17,763 nt of DNA from DASYYE01 sp035946955 (GTDB lineage Bacteria; Actinomycetota; Actinomycetes; Streptosporangiales; Streptosporangiaceae): assembly GCA_035946955.1 (NCBI GenBank), contig DASYYE010000082.1, positions 1 to 17,763 on the forward strand, in the 5' to 3' direction. The position numbers and the translations under genes were made by a program. A model generated the notes under the pieces. It was given only the letters and a program-made list of their open reading frames with translations, was not told where the DNA came from and did not search any database. The stretch's first letter is position 1, and each line of letters opens with the position of its first letter. Below, piece by piece: positions 1 through 6,883 of the stretch.

Positions 1-389
1 CCGTTGGCATAGGGGTTGGTCGCGGTGGGCCGGCCGTTGTCTCCGAGGCAGAACCCGTCGGCACCCGGGCGCCGCAGCATGCCGAGCCGGTTGTCGTAGG
101 AGTGGTTCTCCATCATGACCACGACGATGTGCTCGATCTGCTGGACCGTGTCGGTGCCCATGGGCAGGTTCGGGTACGGCAGCGAGCCGGGGCGGCGCAG
201 ATGGTCACCCCAGCGTGGGCCGCGACCTGGGGTAGGGGCTGAGCCGGGAGCGGACCGCCACCCACCGACACCGGCCACGGTCCCGGCGGCCAGCCCCGCC
301 TTGAGCAGCCCACGCCTGCTCGGGCCGGGCCCAGTAGCGCCTGGGCCGGTCTGGCCAGCGTCGTTGGGGGTGTTATGCGTCTCACTCAC
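1..389 (-). CDS. Phosphoesterase family protein (phospholipase C / acid phosphatase type), 5' part only
   Basis: This is the N-terminal 129 codons of an exported phosphoesterase; the rest lies beyond the left edge. The start is a GTG at 389 with a GGGAGG ribosome site five bases upstream. Residues 24-30 (SRRGLLK), followed by an Ala/Gly-rich stretch, form a twin-arginine (Tat) signal, so the protein is expected to fold in the cytoplasm before export. Residues 85-100 read IEHIVVVMMENHSYDN, the hallmark N-terminal metal and active-site motif of the family containing bacterial phospholipases C and acid phosphatases, which hydrolyse phosphate mono- or diesters. The substrate cannot be told from this part. 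A possible -35/-10 pair (TTGTCG, 17 bases, CACGCT on the minus strand, 428-456) lies upstream. The neighbouring MptB-like gene is on the same strand but 144 bases away, so an independent promoter is likely. Confidence 0.85.
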   Translation of the reverse strand, partial: MSETHNTPNDAGQTGPGATGPGPSRRGLLKAGLAAGTVAGVGGWRSAPGSAPTPGRGPRWGDHLRRPGSLPYPNLPMGTDTVQQIEHIVVVMMENHSYDNRLGMLRRPGADGFCLGDNGRPTATNPYAN

Positions 390-504
390 GTGAACCTCCC
401 ACCAGCCGGAACCTTTCCAACGGCGGAAGCGTGCCAGATCGCTGGGGCCACGACAAGGCCGCACGGTGAACAGCGCTCGTCACAGGCCGGTCCGGTGGTT
501 CAAG

Positions 505-534
505 AATGGGGGCGCCTTTAATGGGGGCGCCTTT
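505..534. repeat. Two tandem copies of a 15-bp unit
   Basis: The unit AATGGGGGCGCCTTT occurs twice head to tail (505-519 and 520-534). Each copy holds the 6-bp palindrome GGCGCC. The second copy ends on the first base of the stop codon (534-536) of the minus-strand mannosyltransferase gene. It is probably a small slippage duplication; no function is evident. Confidence 0.8.
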
Positions 535-2177
535 CAGCCGCCCAGGTGTGCGGCCTGCTGCTGCCTGACGCTCTTGCTGCCCGGACGCGGCTGCTGCACC
601 TCTCCGTCCAGCCCGTCAGGACCTGGCGGTTGGGTGCCCCAGGCAGCGGTGACGCACAATACGACCACCGCGAGCACAGCACCCAGGCGAACAACCGGCA
701 CCACGAGCAGTTCCGCGGTGTGGGCGGTGAGCGGCCGCAGCCACCCGAACAGCAGCCCCGCCCCTGGACGGCCGTGCGGGGACGGGCGCGACGCCGTGGA
801 GAGCGGGTGCATGGCCACGGAGGGCGGCGCCGAGTGCCCCATGATGAGGTCCAGCGTGGTCGGGACCGACCGCACGAGCAGCACCCAGTCCAGCCGGGAC
901 GCGGGGAACACCGCCAGCAGGCAGTACACACTCGCGTCGTACCAGGACCGCTGCATGGGCCACAGCAGCAGCCAGGCCAGCGTCAGCGCGAGGGCGGCTC
1001 GGATCGCGGGCAGCGCCGGCAGCCCCGGGGGCAGCCGCCAGGCCAGCAGCGTGGCCAGTGCCACGCAGGCTAGCAAAGCGACCGGGCTCAGCCACGTCGG
1101 CATGCTGCCGAAGCCGGTCACGATCCGCCACACACCGTCCATGCCCTGCCAGCTGCCAGCGGAGCGCAGGTTCCGTAGGGCTGTGGGCCCAGCGATGAGG
1201 TAACCGGTACCCAGGGTGAGCCCGGCGCCGAGCCCTCCCGCCGCCAGCGCCGCTGGCGAGCGCCGCGACACCCAGCCGGCCCCGGCCAGGAACACCCCGA
1301 AGAGGATCTTCACCAGGGCCGCCGCGCCGACGAGCACCCCGGCCCCCAGCGCAGCAGCCCAGCCCAGCCGGGTGCGGCAGGCGGCCACCAGGCCGGCCAA
1401 ACCCAGGCACGCGGCCAGCCCGTCGACATGGCCGCCGGCCATGACCGCCCACAACATGAGCGGGTTGACCGACCACAGCAGGTGCGCTCGTGCCCGCTCG
1501 GCCGGCTGAGCACGCAGCACCCAGTCCAGCAGCAGCGCGACCCCGCCGAACGCCAGCGCAAGCCACACCTTCAGCCAGAACACGATTCGGCCGATGGACT
1601 CACCGCCGAGTTCGGCGGCGGCCCACTCGCCGGCCGTGGCCAGCGGGCCATACACGGACCGCTGGTCCGCCCAGTTGCGGGTTCCCTGCAGTCCGACCGG
1701 GTCACCACTGGCGCGCAGTTGCGCCGGGGTCATCAGGTAGGGGCTATGGCCGGTGAGGACGATCCGGCCCTGGGCCGCGTAGCTGAGGCTGTCGGTGGAG
1801 CCGGCCGGGGGGAGGACGGTGAAGAGCGCGACCGCGGTGAGGCCAGCGGCGAGCAGCAGGCGGGCTGGCGGCCTGGCCCCCCGCCGGACCGCGACCAGCC
1901 CGCAGCCCACACCCACCGCGCCAAGGAGCACCGCGGCCCAGGTCAGCGCCCCTGCCGAGAATCGCGACAGGTGGAGCGGAAGCCACCAAGGGGGGACCGG
2001 CCAGGTCTGCGGCAGTGCGGGGACGACCAGGCTCGGCCCCGCGGCCGATGCCGCTGCCATGAGCAGCACCGACGCGGCGATGACCGCTGCGCACACCCAG
2101 CCGAGGGCGCGTGTGGATGGCCGCCATGGGAAGGGCGGCCAGGCCAGAGCCCGAGGGAACGGGCTGATGGCCCTCAC
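534..2177 (-). CDS. MptB-like polyprenol-phosphomannose-dependent mannosyltransferase (GT-C fold membrane protein)
   Basis: A 547-aa polytopic membrane protein with roughly a dozen hydrophobic segments. An acidic motif follows an early TM segment (STDSLSYAAQGR, residues 127-138). YGPLA (176-180) and the NPLMLWAVMAGGHVD stretch (238-252) follow. This pattern is typical of actinobacterial MptA/MptB-type GT-C enzymes, which use polyprenyl-phosphate-mannose on the outer face of the membrane to extend alpha-1,6-mannan chains of lipoglycans. The start is a GTG at 2177, one base after the TGA of the upstream sigma-factor gene, so the two are almost certainly cotranscribed and translationally coupled. 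The N-terminus (about 1-22) is cytoplasmic and Pro/Arg-rich. The family assignment is good; the exact acceptor glycan is inference, since many actinomycetes outside the mycobacteria carry such genes with unknown products. Confidence 0.8.
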   Translation of the reverse strand: MRAISPFPRALAWPPFPWRPSTRALGWVCAAVIAASVLLMAAASAAGPSLVVPALPQTWPVPPWWLPLHLSRFSAGALTWAAVLLGAVGVGCGLVAVRRGARPPARLLLAAGLTAVALFTVLPPAGSTDSLSYAAQGRIVLTGHSPYLMTPAQLRASGDPVGLQGTRNWADQRSVYGPLATAGEWAAAELGGESIGRIVFWLKVWLALAFGGVALLLDWVLRAQPAERARAHLLWSVNPLMLWAVMAGGHVDGLAACLGLAGLVAACRTRLGWAAALGAGVLVGAAALVKILFGVFLAGAGWVSRRSPAALAAGGLGAGLTLGTGYLIAGPTALRNLRSAGSWQGMDGVWRIVTGFGSMPTWLSPVALLACVALATLLAWRLPPGLPALPAIRAALALTLAWLLLWPMQRSWYDASVYCLLAVFPASRLDWVLLVRSVPTTLDLIMGHSAPPSVAMHPLSTASRPSPHGRPGAGLLFGWLRPLTAHTAELLVVPVVRLGAVLAVVVLCVTAAWGTQPPGPDGLDGEVQQPRPGSKSVRQQQAAHLGG

Positions 2178-2178
2178 G

Positions 2179-3666
2179 TCAGGTGATGGGCTGCCACGAG
2201 ATGCCGACGGACAGCCCGCCTGGGCTCACGGTCACGGCGGTGCTCAGCGCGCTGCCCCCGGTCCAGGTCACAGTGATCGTCACGCTCTGGCCATCGGCCA
2301 GGGAACCGCTGGCCGGGGAGACGCTCAGGCCGTTGGCCGCGTCCCCGGGGAGGACGGAGACCGTGTAGTTGACCGTGCCCCCGCTGGCAGTCAGCGTGAA
2401 CGTCCCGGACGGGGGACCGCCAGTCGGCGGCCAGGCCAGGTCGACCGTGCCAGGTGTCTCAGACAATGTGCCCTGCGGAGGCGGGGGTGGAGTGGAGTGG
2501 GACGGGGACGGCGTTGGTCGCTGGGTCGGCGGCGGTGGATTGCTCGCAGGCGTCGTCGGGGGTGACTGGGTCGTGGGCGCGGCACTGGGCGACGACCTGG
2601 TGTGCCTGCGCTCCCTGGGAGTCGCGGTCTGGGTCGGGCTCGGCGAGGCGGATGCCAGGTCTAGGTGCGTGCCAGCGCTGTGCAGGTGGCGGGATGCGGC
2701 AACCAGCGGTGCCCCGCCCTGGAACGGCTTGAACACCACCATGGCGGCGAGCAGCATGATCGCGGCAGCAACCGAGGTGGCCGCGGCCGCCCGGCGGCGG
2801 CGCTGAGTGAGCTTGGGTGGGTCGAGCGGGACCGGGAAGCCAGACCTGCGGAACGGCTCGGCCTGGCGCGCCATGTAGGCACGGTAGGAGGTGGGGGCTG
2901 GGCCCTGGTCGGCGACAAGCCGGAGCACCTGCCCGCGCAGGTTCGCCGGCAGCATGACCACGGGCAGCAGGCTGAGCAGCATTGCGGGCTGCAGCTCGCG
3001 GCGTTTACGGTCGCCGCAGACCTCACAGCGCTCGATGTGGCGGTTCAGCCGCTTGCGCATCAGCACAGTGAGCTGGCCGTCCCACCCGGCGAGCAGGCTG
3101 TCCAGCTCGGCGCAGTATTCGCGTCCCGAACGCGCGACGAGCAGGGCACCGAGTGAGGCCGAGAACTGGCTGCGGGCGCGGGAGGCGAGCGCGTGGGCCT
3201 GGTTGAGGGGGACACCGAGCGCGTCCGCGAGGTCGGCGCCCTCGAGTTCGTGACGCAGGTTTAGTTCGATGAGCTCACGGTCGCCCGGGTTCAGCCCGTT
3301 GACGGCGGCGAGGACCAGCTGGCGGAGCTCGGCACGTTCCGTGCTTGTCGCGGCTTCTGGTGTGTCATCGGTCACGTCGCCGGCCTCGTCCAGGCTGACG
3401 TCCTTGGCCCGGGCACGCAGCCGCCGGTGGCACTCGTTGCGCGCCACGGCGTAGAGCCATGGCCGCAGCCGTTCCCGGTCGCGCAACCCGGCCAGCTTGG
3501 ATGAGGCGATGATGAAGGTGTCCTGGACCGCGTCGGAGGCATCGGCCGGCTCGGTGAGCAGCGACCGGCAATATGCGTACAGCGGCCCGGCGTAGCGGTC
3601 GTAGGCTGCCGCAAGGCCCGCGGGGTCGCCCCCGACGACCGCAGCCACGATCTCGCTGTCGCGCAT
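2179..3666 (-). CDS. ECF sigma factor fused to zinc-finger/transmembrane/extracytoplasmic domain
   Basis: A 495-aa fusion. Residues 1-80 form sigma region 2 (VQDTFIIASSKLAGLRDRERLRPWLYAVARNE around 47-78). Residues about 112-170 form region 4 with a helix-turn-helix (ELEGADLADALGVPLNQAHALASRARSQ area). H210-x3-C214-x2-C217 matches the zinc-binding core of ZAS anti-sigma domains. A TM helix spans about 293-313. A Pro/Ser/Thr-rich spacer covers about 330-400, and a small beta-sandwich-like domain, BACON- or Ig-like in appearance, ends the protein (about 405-495). This is the plan of actinobacterial ECF groups with built-in anti-sigma and sensor parts (ECF52/53-like by architecture). An outside signal would be expected to free or activate the sigma domain. 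The start is ATG 3666; a GGAGG lies 15 bases upstream, too far to be convincing, so translation initiation is uncertain. It is coupled to the MptB-like gene. Confidence 0.85.
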   Translation of the reverse strand: MRDSEIVAAVVGGDPAGLAAAYDRYAGPLYAYCRSLLTEPADASDAVQDTFIIASSKLAGLRDRERLRPWLYAVARNECHRRLRARAKDVSLDEAGDVTDDTPEAATSTERAELRQLVLAAVNGLNPGDRELIELNLRHELEGADLADALGVPLNQAHALASRARSQFSASLGALLVARSGREYCAELDSLLAGWDGQLTVLMRKRLNRHIERCEVCGDRKRRELQPAMLLSLLPVVMLPANLRGQVLRLVADQGPAPTSYRAYMARQAEPFRRSGFPVPLDPPKLTQRRRRAAAATSVAAAIMLLAAMVVFKPFQGGAPLVAASRHLHSAGTHLDLASASPSPTQTATPRERRHTRSSPSAAPTTQSPPTTPASNPPPPTQRPTPSPSHSTPPPPPQGTLSETPGTVDLAWPPTGGPPSGTFTLTASGGTVNYTVSVLPGDAANGLSVSPASGSLADGQSVTITVTWTGGSALSTAVTVSPGGLSVGISWQPIT

Positions 3667-3829
3667 GCGTACACGGTAGGTCCTCCGACGCTGATTTGGG
3701 TGAGACGTGCATGTCTGCTGTCACTGGTAAGAGGCGGGGCCGGGCGCCCAGCCAACAGAATTTGCCGGCCAAACACGGGCCACTGCCACACAGACAGCTC
3801 CCCCCGGGCACACTGGACTCCGATCGCTT

Positions 3830-4855
3830 ATGGCAACTCCGTCACTACCGCGGGCCCGTGTGGCCGTCTTCGCCCTGGGTGGCACCATCTCGATGGCCGA
3901 GTCAGGTGCCCGGGGCGGTGCTGTCCCGTCGCTGGACGCCACCGGGCTGCTCGCCACCGTCCCAAGCCTGGCCGGGGTGGGTGCCGAGGTGGAAGTCCAC
4001 GACGTCCGGCGCGTGGCCGGAGCCGGGCTGACGCTGGACGACGTCACCGGGCTCGCCGCCCTGGTGGACGAGCGAACTAGCGCCGGGGTGACCGGGGCTG
4101 TGGTGACGCAGGGCACCGACACCATCGAGGAGACGTCATTCCTGCTCGACCTGGTCTGTGCCGGGGATGCGCCGGTAGCCGTCACGGGCGCCATGCGCAA
4201 CCCCGCGCTGGCAGGCCCTGATGGGCCAGCCAACCTCTTGGCGGCCATCCAGACGGTCGCCAGCCCAGTGATGCGCGGGCTCGGCTGCACGGTCGTGTTC
4301 GCCGATGAGATCCACGCGGCCCGGTTCGTCCGCAAGGCGCACGCGACCAGCATCACCGCGTTCGCCTCCCCCTCGGCTGGGCCGATCGGCCACGTGGTGG
4401 AGGGCGAGGTACGGCTGCTGACGCGGCCCGCGGAGAGGTTCACCCTGCCCCGCCCGCCTGGGAGCACAGTCCACCCGGCGCGGGTCGGCCTGGTCGTGAT
4501 GACCTTGGGTGACGACGGGACACTGCTGCGGGCTGCCGAGGGCCGGTTCGACGGGCTCGTCGTCGCTGGCCTCGGGGCCGGCCATGTGCCGCCCGGCGTC
4601 GTGGCTGTGCTGGACTCCCTGGCTGGGCAGATCCCCGTCGTGCTCGCCTCCCGCACCGGTGCCGGGCCGGTGCTGAGCAGCACGTACGGGTTTCCCGGCT
4701 CCGAACTTGACCTGCTGTCACGTGGACTGGTCAGTGCGGGGTTCCTGGACCCACTCAAGGCGCGGGTGCTGCTGCATGTCCTGCTGTCCCAGGGGGCTGG
4801 GCTCCACCAGGTTCGCACGGCGTTCCGGGCCTGCGGTACCAGCGGGACCCGCTGA
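3830..4855 (+). CDS. L-asparaginase (type I/II asparaginase fold)
   Basis: A 341-aa asparaginase, close to the usual length. It hydrolyses L-asparagine to aspartate and ammonia. FALGGTISM (residues 14-22) carries the nucleophilic Thr19. VTQGTDTIEE (92-101) carries the second catalytic Thr96-Asp97 pair, and K169 in RKAHATS fits the catalytic lysine. MRNPALAGPDGPANL (122-136) is the conserved loop after the TGA(M)R motif. No signal peptide is visible, so it is probably cytoplasmic. The start is ATG 3830, without a good ribosome site; a leaderless message or a slightly different start is possible. It diverges from the sigma-factor gene across a 163-bp spacer and is followed after 76 bases by the Smr gene, which has its own promoter. 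A nitrogen-catabolic role is the default reading. Confidence 0.92.
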   Translation: MATPSLPRARVAVFALGGTISMAESGARGGAVPSLDATGLLATVPSLAGVGAEVEVHDVRRVAGAGLTLDDVTGLAALVDERTSAGVTGAVVTQGTDTIEETSFLLDLVCAGDAPVAVTGAMRNPALAGPDGPANLLAAIQTVASPVMRGLGCTVVFADEIHAARFVRKAHATSITAFASPSAGPIGHVVEGEVRLLTRPAERFTLPRPPGSTVHPARVGLVVMTLGDDGTLLRAAEGRFDGLVVAGLGAGHVPPGVVAVLDSLAGQIPVVLASRTGAGPVLSSTYGFPGSELDLLSRGLVSAGFLDPLKARVLLHVLLSQGAGLHQVRTAFRACGTSGTR

Positions 4856-4885
4856 CGCCGCAGATCCCTACTGCGCGTCGCCCTC

Positions 4886-4914
4886 CTGACTCCGCTTACG
4901 GTCCGCGCTAACGT
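4886..4914 (+). promoter_or_regulatory. Predicted promoter of the Smr-domain gene
   Basis: CTGACT at 4886-4891 (one mismatch to TTGACT), a 17-base spacer and TAACGT at 4909-4914 make a good vegetative-type promoter. The expected start of transcription is near 4920, giving a very short leader that holds AGGAG (4924-4928). Confidence 0.55.
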
Positions 4915-4931
4915 GGAGCGATCAGGAGTGG

Positions 4932-5195
4932 ATGCCCCATATGAAGCTGAAGCTGGACCTGCACGACGTCTACAACCGTGGCGACAAGATCGATGAGGCC
5001 CTGCGCGCCATCATCGACGAAGCGGTCGCCAAGAAGGCGCCGCTCATCGAGATCATTCCCGGCAAAGGTTCCGGTCAGCTCAAGAAGCGCGTAATCCGGT
5101 TCCTGGAGCAGAAAGAAATCAAGGCGCTGTATCACCGGGTGGAGAAGGACTCCAAGAACTACGGCAGGCTATTTGTTCACTTCCGGTGGAAATAG
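4932..5195 (+). CDS. Stand-alone Smr-domain protein (MutS2 C-terminal type)
   Basis: An 87-aa protein consisting of only a Smr (small MutS-related) domain. The LDLH motif (residues 8-11) opens the domain and PGKGSG (43-48) forms the conserved loop; both are diagnostic. Smr domains bind and, in several proteins, nick nucleic acids (DNA, or mRNA on collided ribosomes). Which applies here cannot be told. Two in-frame starts are possible: ATG 4932 (AGGAG only 3 bases away) and ATG 4941 (12 bases away); the domain is intact with either. The gene is noticeably richer in AAG/GAA codons than its neighbours. It has its own promoter and is not in an evident operon. Confidence 0.85.
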   Translation: MPHMKLKLDLHDVYNRGDKIDEALRAIIDEAVAKKAPLIEIIPGKGSGQLKKRVIRFLEQKEIKALYHRVEKDSKNYGRLFVHFRWK

Positions 5196-5198
5196 CTG

Positions 5199-5228
5199 GC
5201 TAGTCCGGGGCTCGCTCTCGCTAGTCCG
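5199..5228. repeat. Short direct repeat after the Smr gene
   Basis: GCTAGTCCG occurs at 5199-5207 and again at 5220-5228, 12 bases apart, directly after the Smr stop codon. The two copies do not form a hairpin. No function is evident. Confidence 0.5.
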
Positions 5229-5247
5229 CCCATCCCGCTCGCCGACC

Positions 5248-5457
5248 TCAGCGCCAGCGCGGCAGCGGGGTGAGCCGGCCTGGGTCCAGCCGCACGTGCT
5301 GGCGCAGCGCGGCCAGCCCGGCGAAAGGCACCAGCCCACGGGCTGCGGCCCTGCGCCAGGCTGGTGGTTTGCGGTGCCGCGCTGGGCCACGATGGTGGCT
5401 GCCAGCCGAGGCGGGTCCGGGCTCCGCGGCATACTCGGTCTGCCACACGCACCCCAT
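5248..5457 (-). CDS. Possible small protein of unknown function (69 aa)
   Basis: A 69-codon frame starting at ATG 5457, preceded by AGGGGAGAG with suitable spacing for ribosome binding. Third codon positions are about 80 percent G or C, in line with real genes here. The product is basic and Arg/Ala/Pro-rich; its second half (RGLVPFAGLAALRQHV, 40-55) could form a helix. I recognise no family. It converges on the Smr gene and would be transcribed away from the AT-rich region at 5640-5760. It could still be a chance frame in GC-rich DNA. Confidence 0.35.
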   Translation of the reverse strand: MGCVWQTEYAAEPGPASAGSHHRGPARHRKPPAWRRAAARGLVPFAGLAALRQHVRLDPGRLTPLPRWR

Positions 5458-5830
5458 AACTCTCCCCTTCATCACACCCGCGCGTCCTCGCGGGGAGCTG
5501 GCAGGCCCGGACCCCAATCTGGGAATCCCATTTGCATTACCGCGGCCAGCCCTCCTCGAGGCAGAGCGGGTATCGCTCCCGCGGCCCGTGCACCGCTCGT
5601 GCACACACCGTTCCTCTGAGTAGTCATCGTTACACGAGTTCTCGCGGGTGTCCAGCAGACGACTTAATCGTGCATACCGATTGCACACCTGACACCGGCC
5701 GCTACCTGCTATCTATTATGACCATTAGTAATTAGATTTCTGAACAATTTTCTTGGTGCACTCGCGCAGCGCCCTCGTCCGCCACCGACCGGGACGCCGC
5801 CCCGACGGCCACCACGGAGGGAGCACACAG
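5458..5830. other. Intergenic region with AT-rich patch and repeated GTGCAC motifs
   Basis: No convincing gene. It holds two GTGCAC hexamers (5588-5593 and 5599-5604), each a palindrome and together an inverted repeat with a 5-base loop. A small GC hairpin (AGCGGG...CCCGC, about 5565-5582) lies beside them. From about 5640 to 5757 the sequence becomes unusually AT-rich for this genome, as expected for a promoter region. Confidence 0.5.
5689..5719 (+). promoter_or_regulatory. Possible promoter of the small-ORF/GNAT operon
   Basis: CTGACA (5689-5694) and TATTAT (5714-5719) are separated by 19 bases inside the AT-rich patch. The spacer is longer than ideal. Transcription from about 5726 would leave a leader of about 105 bases before the GTG at 5831. 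Confidence 0.35.
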
Positions 5831-5974
5831 GTGTCCCCGCTTCGTTTCGTCTCCCCGGAGCGGCGCTGGCGCGCTGGCTCGATGGCGCCCTCTTCACACC
5901 ACCTCGATGAGGTGCACCGGATCTGCTGGACGCTCGAGGACCTCCTCGCCAAGCACCGCGGGGACTCAGGCTGA
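5831..5974 (+). CDS. Small protein (47 aa) translationally coupled to the GNAT gene
   Basis: GTG 5831 is preceded by GGAGGGAG (5816-5823), a strong ribosome site at 7-10 bases. The frame ends in TGA at 5972-5974, whose last base is the A of the ATG of the next gene (TGATG overlap). Codons are GC3-rich. The C-terminal half (HLDEVHRICWTLEDLLAKHR, about 24-43) is predicted to be an amphipathic helix. I recognise no family. The strong ribosome site and the stop/start overlap are the main evidence that it is translated, either as a real protein or as a leader that drives translation of the acetyltransferase. Confidence 0.5.
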   Translation: MSPLRFVSPERRWRAGSMAPSSHHLDEVHRICWTLEDLLAKHRGDSG

Positions 5975-6729
5975 TGCGCGCAGAAGTGATCAAGGGTTTG
6001 CAGGAGCGGGCGGCACGGGCTCAGCCAGCGGAGCTCGTCGAGCATCGTGGTGGATGGTGGCTGCGCCACGCGCCGCGCTGTTCCTGGTGGGTGGGGACGG
6101 TGCTGCCACATGCTCATGCGGAGGGTGGCGAACTGGTGGACAGGGTCGCTGGGGCGGAGGAGTTCTATGCCGGGCAAGGGGCGGTCGCCGGCTTCCAGGT
6201 CAGCCCAGGTGTGTGCCCCGCCGGCCTTGACGGGCTGCTGGCGGAGCGGAGGTACCGCCGCGTGTGCCCCATCTCGTTGCAGGTGGGTTCGGCCGCTACG
6301 GTCCTCGGGCAGGCACGGGCAGGCTCACTGCAGGTCCAGTTGAGCGACCAGCCGACGCGGGCGTGGCTGGAGGTCTGGCATACCGCGTATGACGGCGAGG
6401 ACGACAGCCGTGGTGAGTGGGACATGCTCGGCCGGGTGGCGGGGCAGTGTGCCTATGCCTGTGCGGTGGATGGCGGCAATGCCGTTGCGGTCTGCCGTGC
6501 GGTCGCTGACCAGGGCTGGACCGGGGTGTTCAGCATGGCCACGCTTCCCCTGGCACGAGGCAAGGGAGCGGCCACGGCGGTGCTCAAGGCATTGGCCGAG
6601 TGGGCTGACGGGCACGGAGCCGACCGTATGTACCTTCAGGTCGAGCCCGGCAACGCTGCGGCTGTCCGGCTCTATGGACAGGCTGGTTTCGCCGAGGTGT
6701 GTGCTTACCACTACCGAACAGCACCGTGA
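5974..6729 (+). CDS. GNAT family N-acetyltransferase
   Basis: A 251-aa protein. The C-terminal half is a clear GNAT fold: the acetyl-CoA loop ARGKGAATAVL (194-204), then LQVEPGNAAAVRLYGQAGF (221-239), the usual motif A and B pattern. The first 120 residues are Trp-rich (WWLRH, CSWWVG) and look like a degenerate first GNAT unit, so the protein is probably a tandem GNAT with one active half. Members of this type acetylate small amines or peptide N-termini; the substrate is unknown. Its ATG overlaps the stop of the 47-aa frame. A weak GGGG-CCGT-CCCC hairpin (6742-6753) follows the stop. Confidence 0.85.
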   Translation: MRAEVIKGLQERAARAQPAELVEHRGGWWLRHAPRCSWWVGTVLPHAHAEGGELVDRVAGAEEFYAGQGAVAGFQVSPGVCPAGLDGLLAERRYRRVCPISLQVGSAATVLGQARAGSLQVQLSDQPTRAWLEVWHTAYDGEDDSRGEWDMLGRVAGQCAYACAVDGGNAVAVCRAVADQGWTGVFSMATLPLARGKGAATAVLKALAEWADGHGADRMYLQVEPGNAAAVRLYGQAGFAEVCAYHYRTAP

Positions 6730-6769
6730 TGGCCGATAACAGGGGCCGTCCCCATTCTGGCACAAACGA

Positions 6770-6799
6770 TTGACACTCTCGCAATGCCGGCGTTACGGT
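6770..6799 (+). promoter_or_regulatory. Predicted promoter of the GH18 chitinase gene
   Basis: A perfect TTGACA (6770-6775), an 18-base spacer and TACGGT (6794-6799, TAnnnT) form a strong sigma-70/HrdB-type promoter. The start of transcription is expected near 6806, at the left edge of the palindrome. Confidence 0.65.
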
Positions 6800-6806
6800 C
6801 ACCTGA

Positions 6807-6831
6807 ACTATTAAGAAACTTTCTTAATAGT
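6807..6831. promoter_or_regulatory. 25-bp perfect palindrome, likely repressor operator
   Basis: ACTATTAAGAAA, a single C, then TTTCTTAATAGT: 12-bp arms with no mismatch. It starts about where transcription should begin, so a protein bound there would block initiation or escape. It resembles the TTAGGAAA/TTTCCTAA-type palindromes found upstream of secreted chitosan/chitin-degrading enzymes in Streptomyces (CsnR/ROK-type control); the link to that regulator is inference. Confidence 0.7.
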
Positions 6832-6883
6832 GGTCGTGACTCGGAGGGGCCGGTGTCACGACGTCGTGAGAATGCGAGGGCAG

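Noticed and set aside
1428..2565. Overlapping plus-strand open frames of about 250 codons
   Set aside because: They are antisense to the MptB-like and sigma-factor genes, Arg/Gly-rich, with no motif and no ribosome site.
3721..4818. A 365-codon open frame on the minus strand
   Set aside because: Antisense to the asparaginase gene, Ser/Arg/Thr/Pro-rich, no motif.
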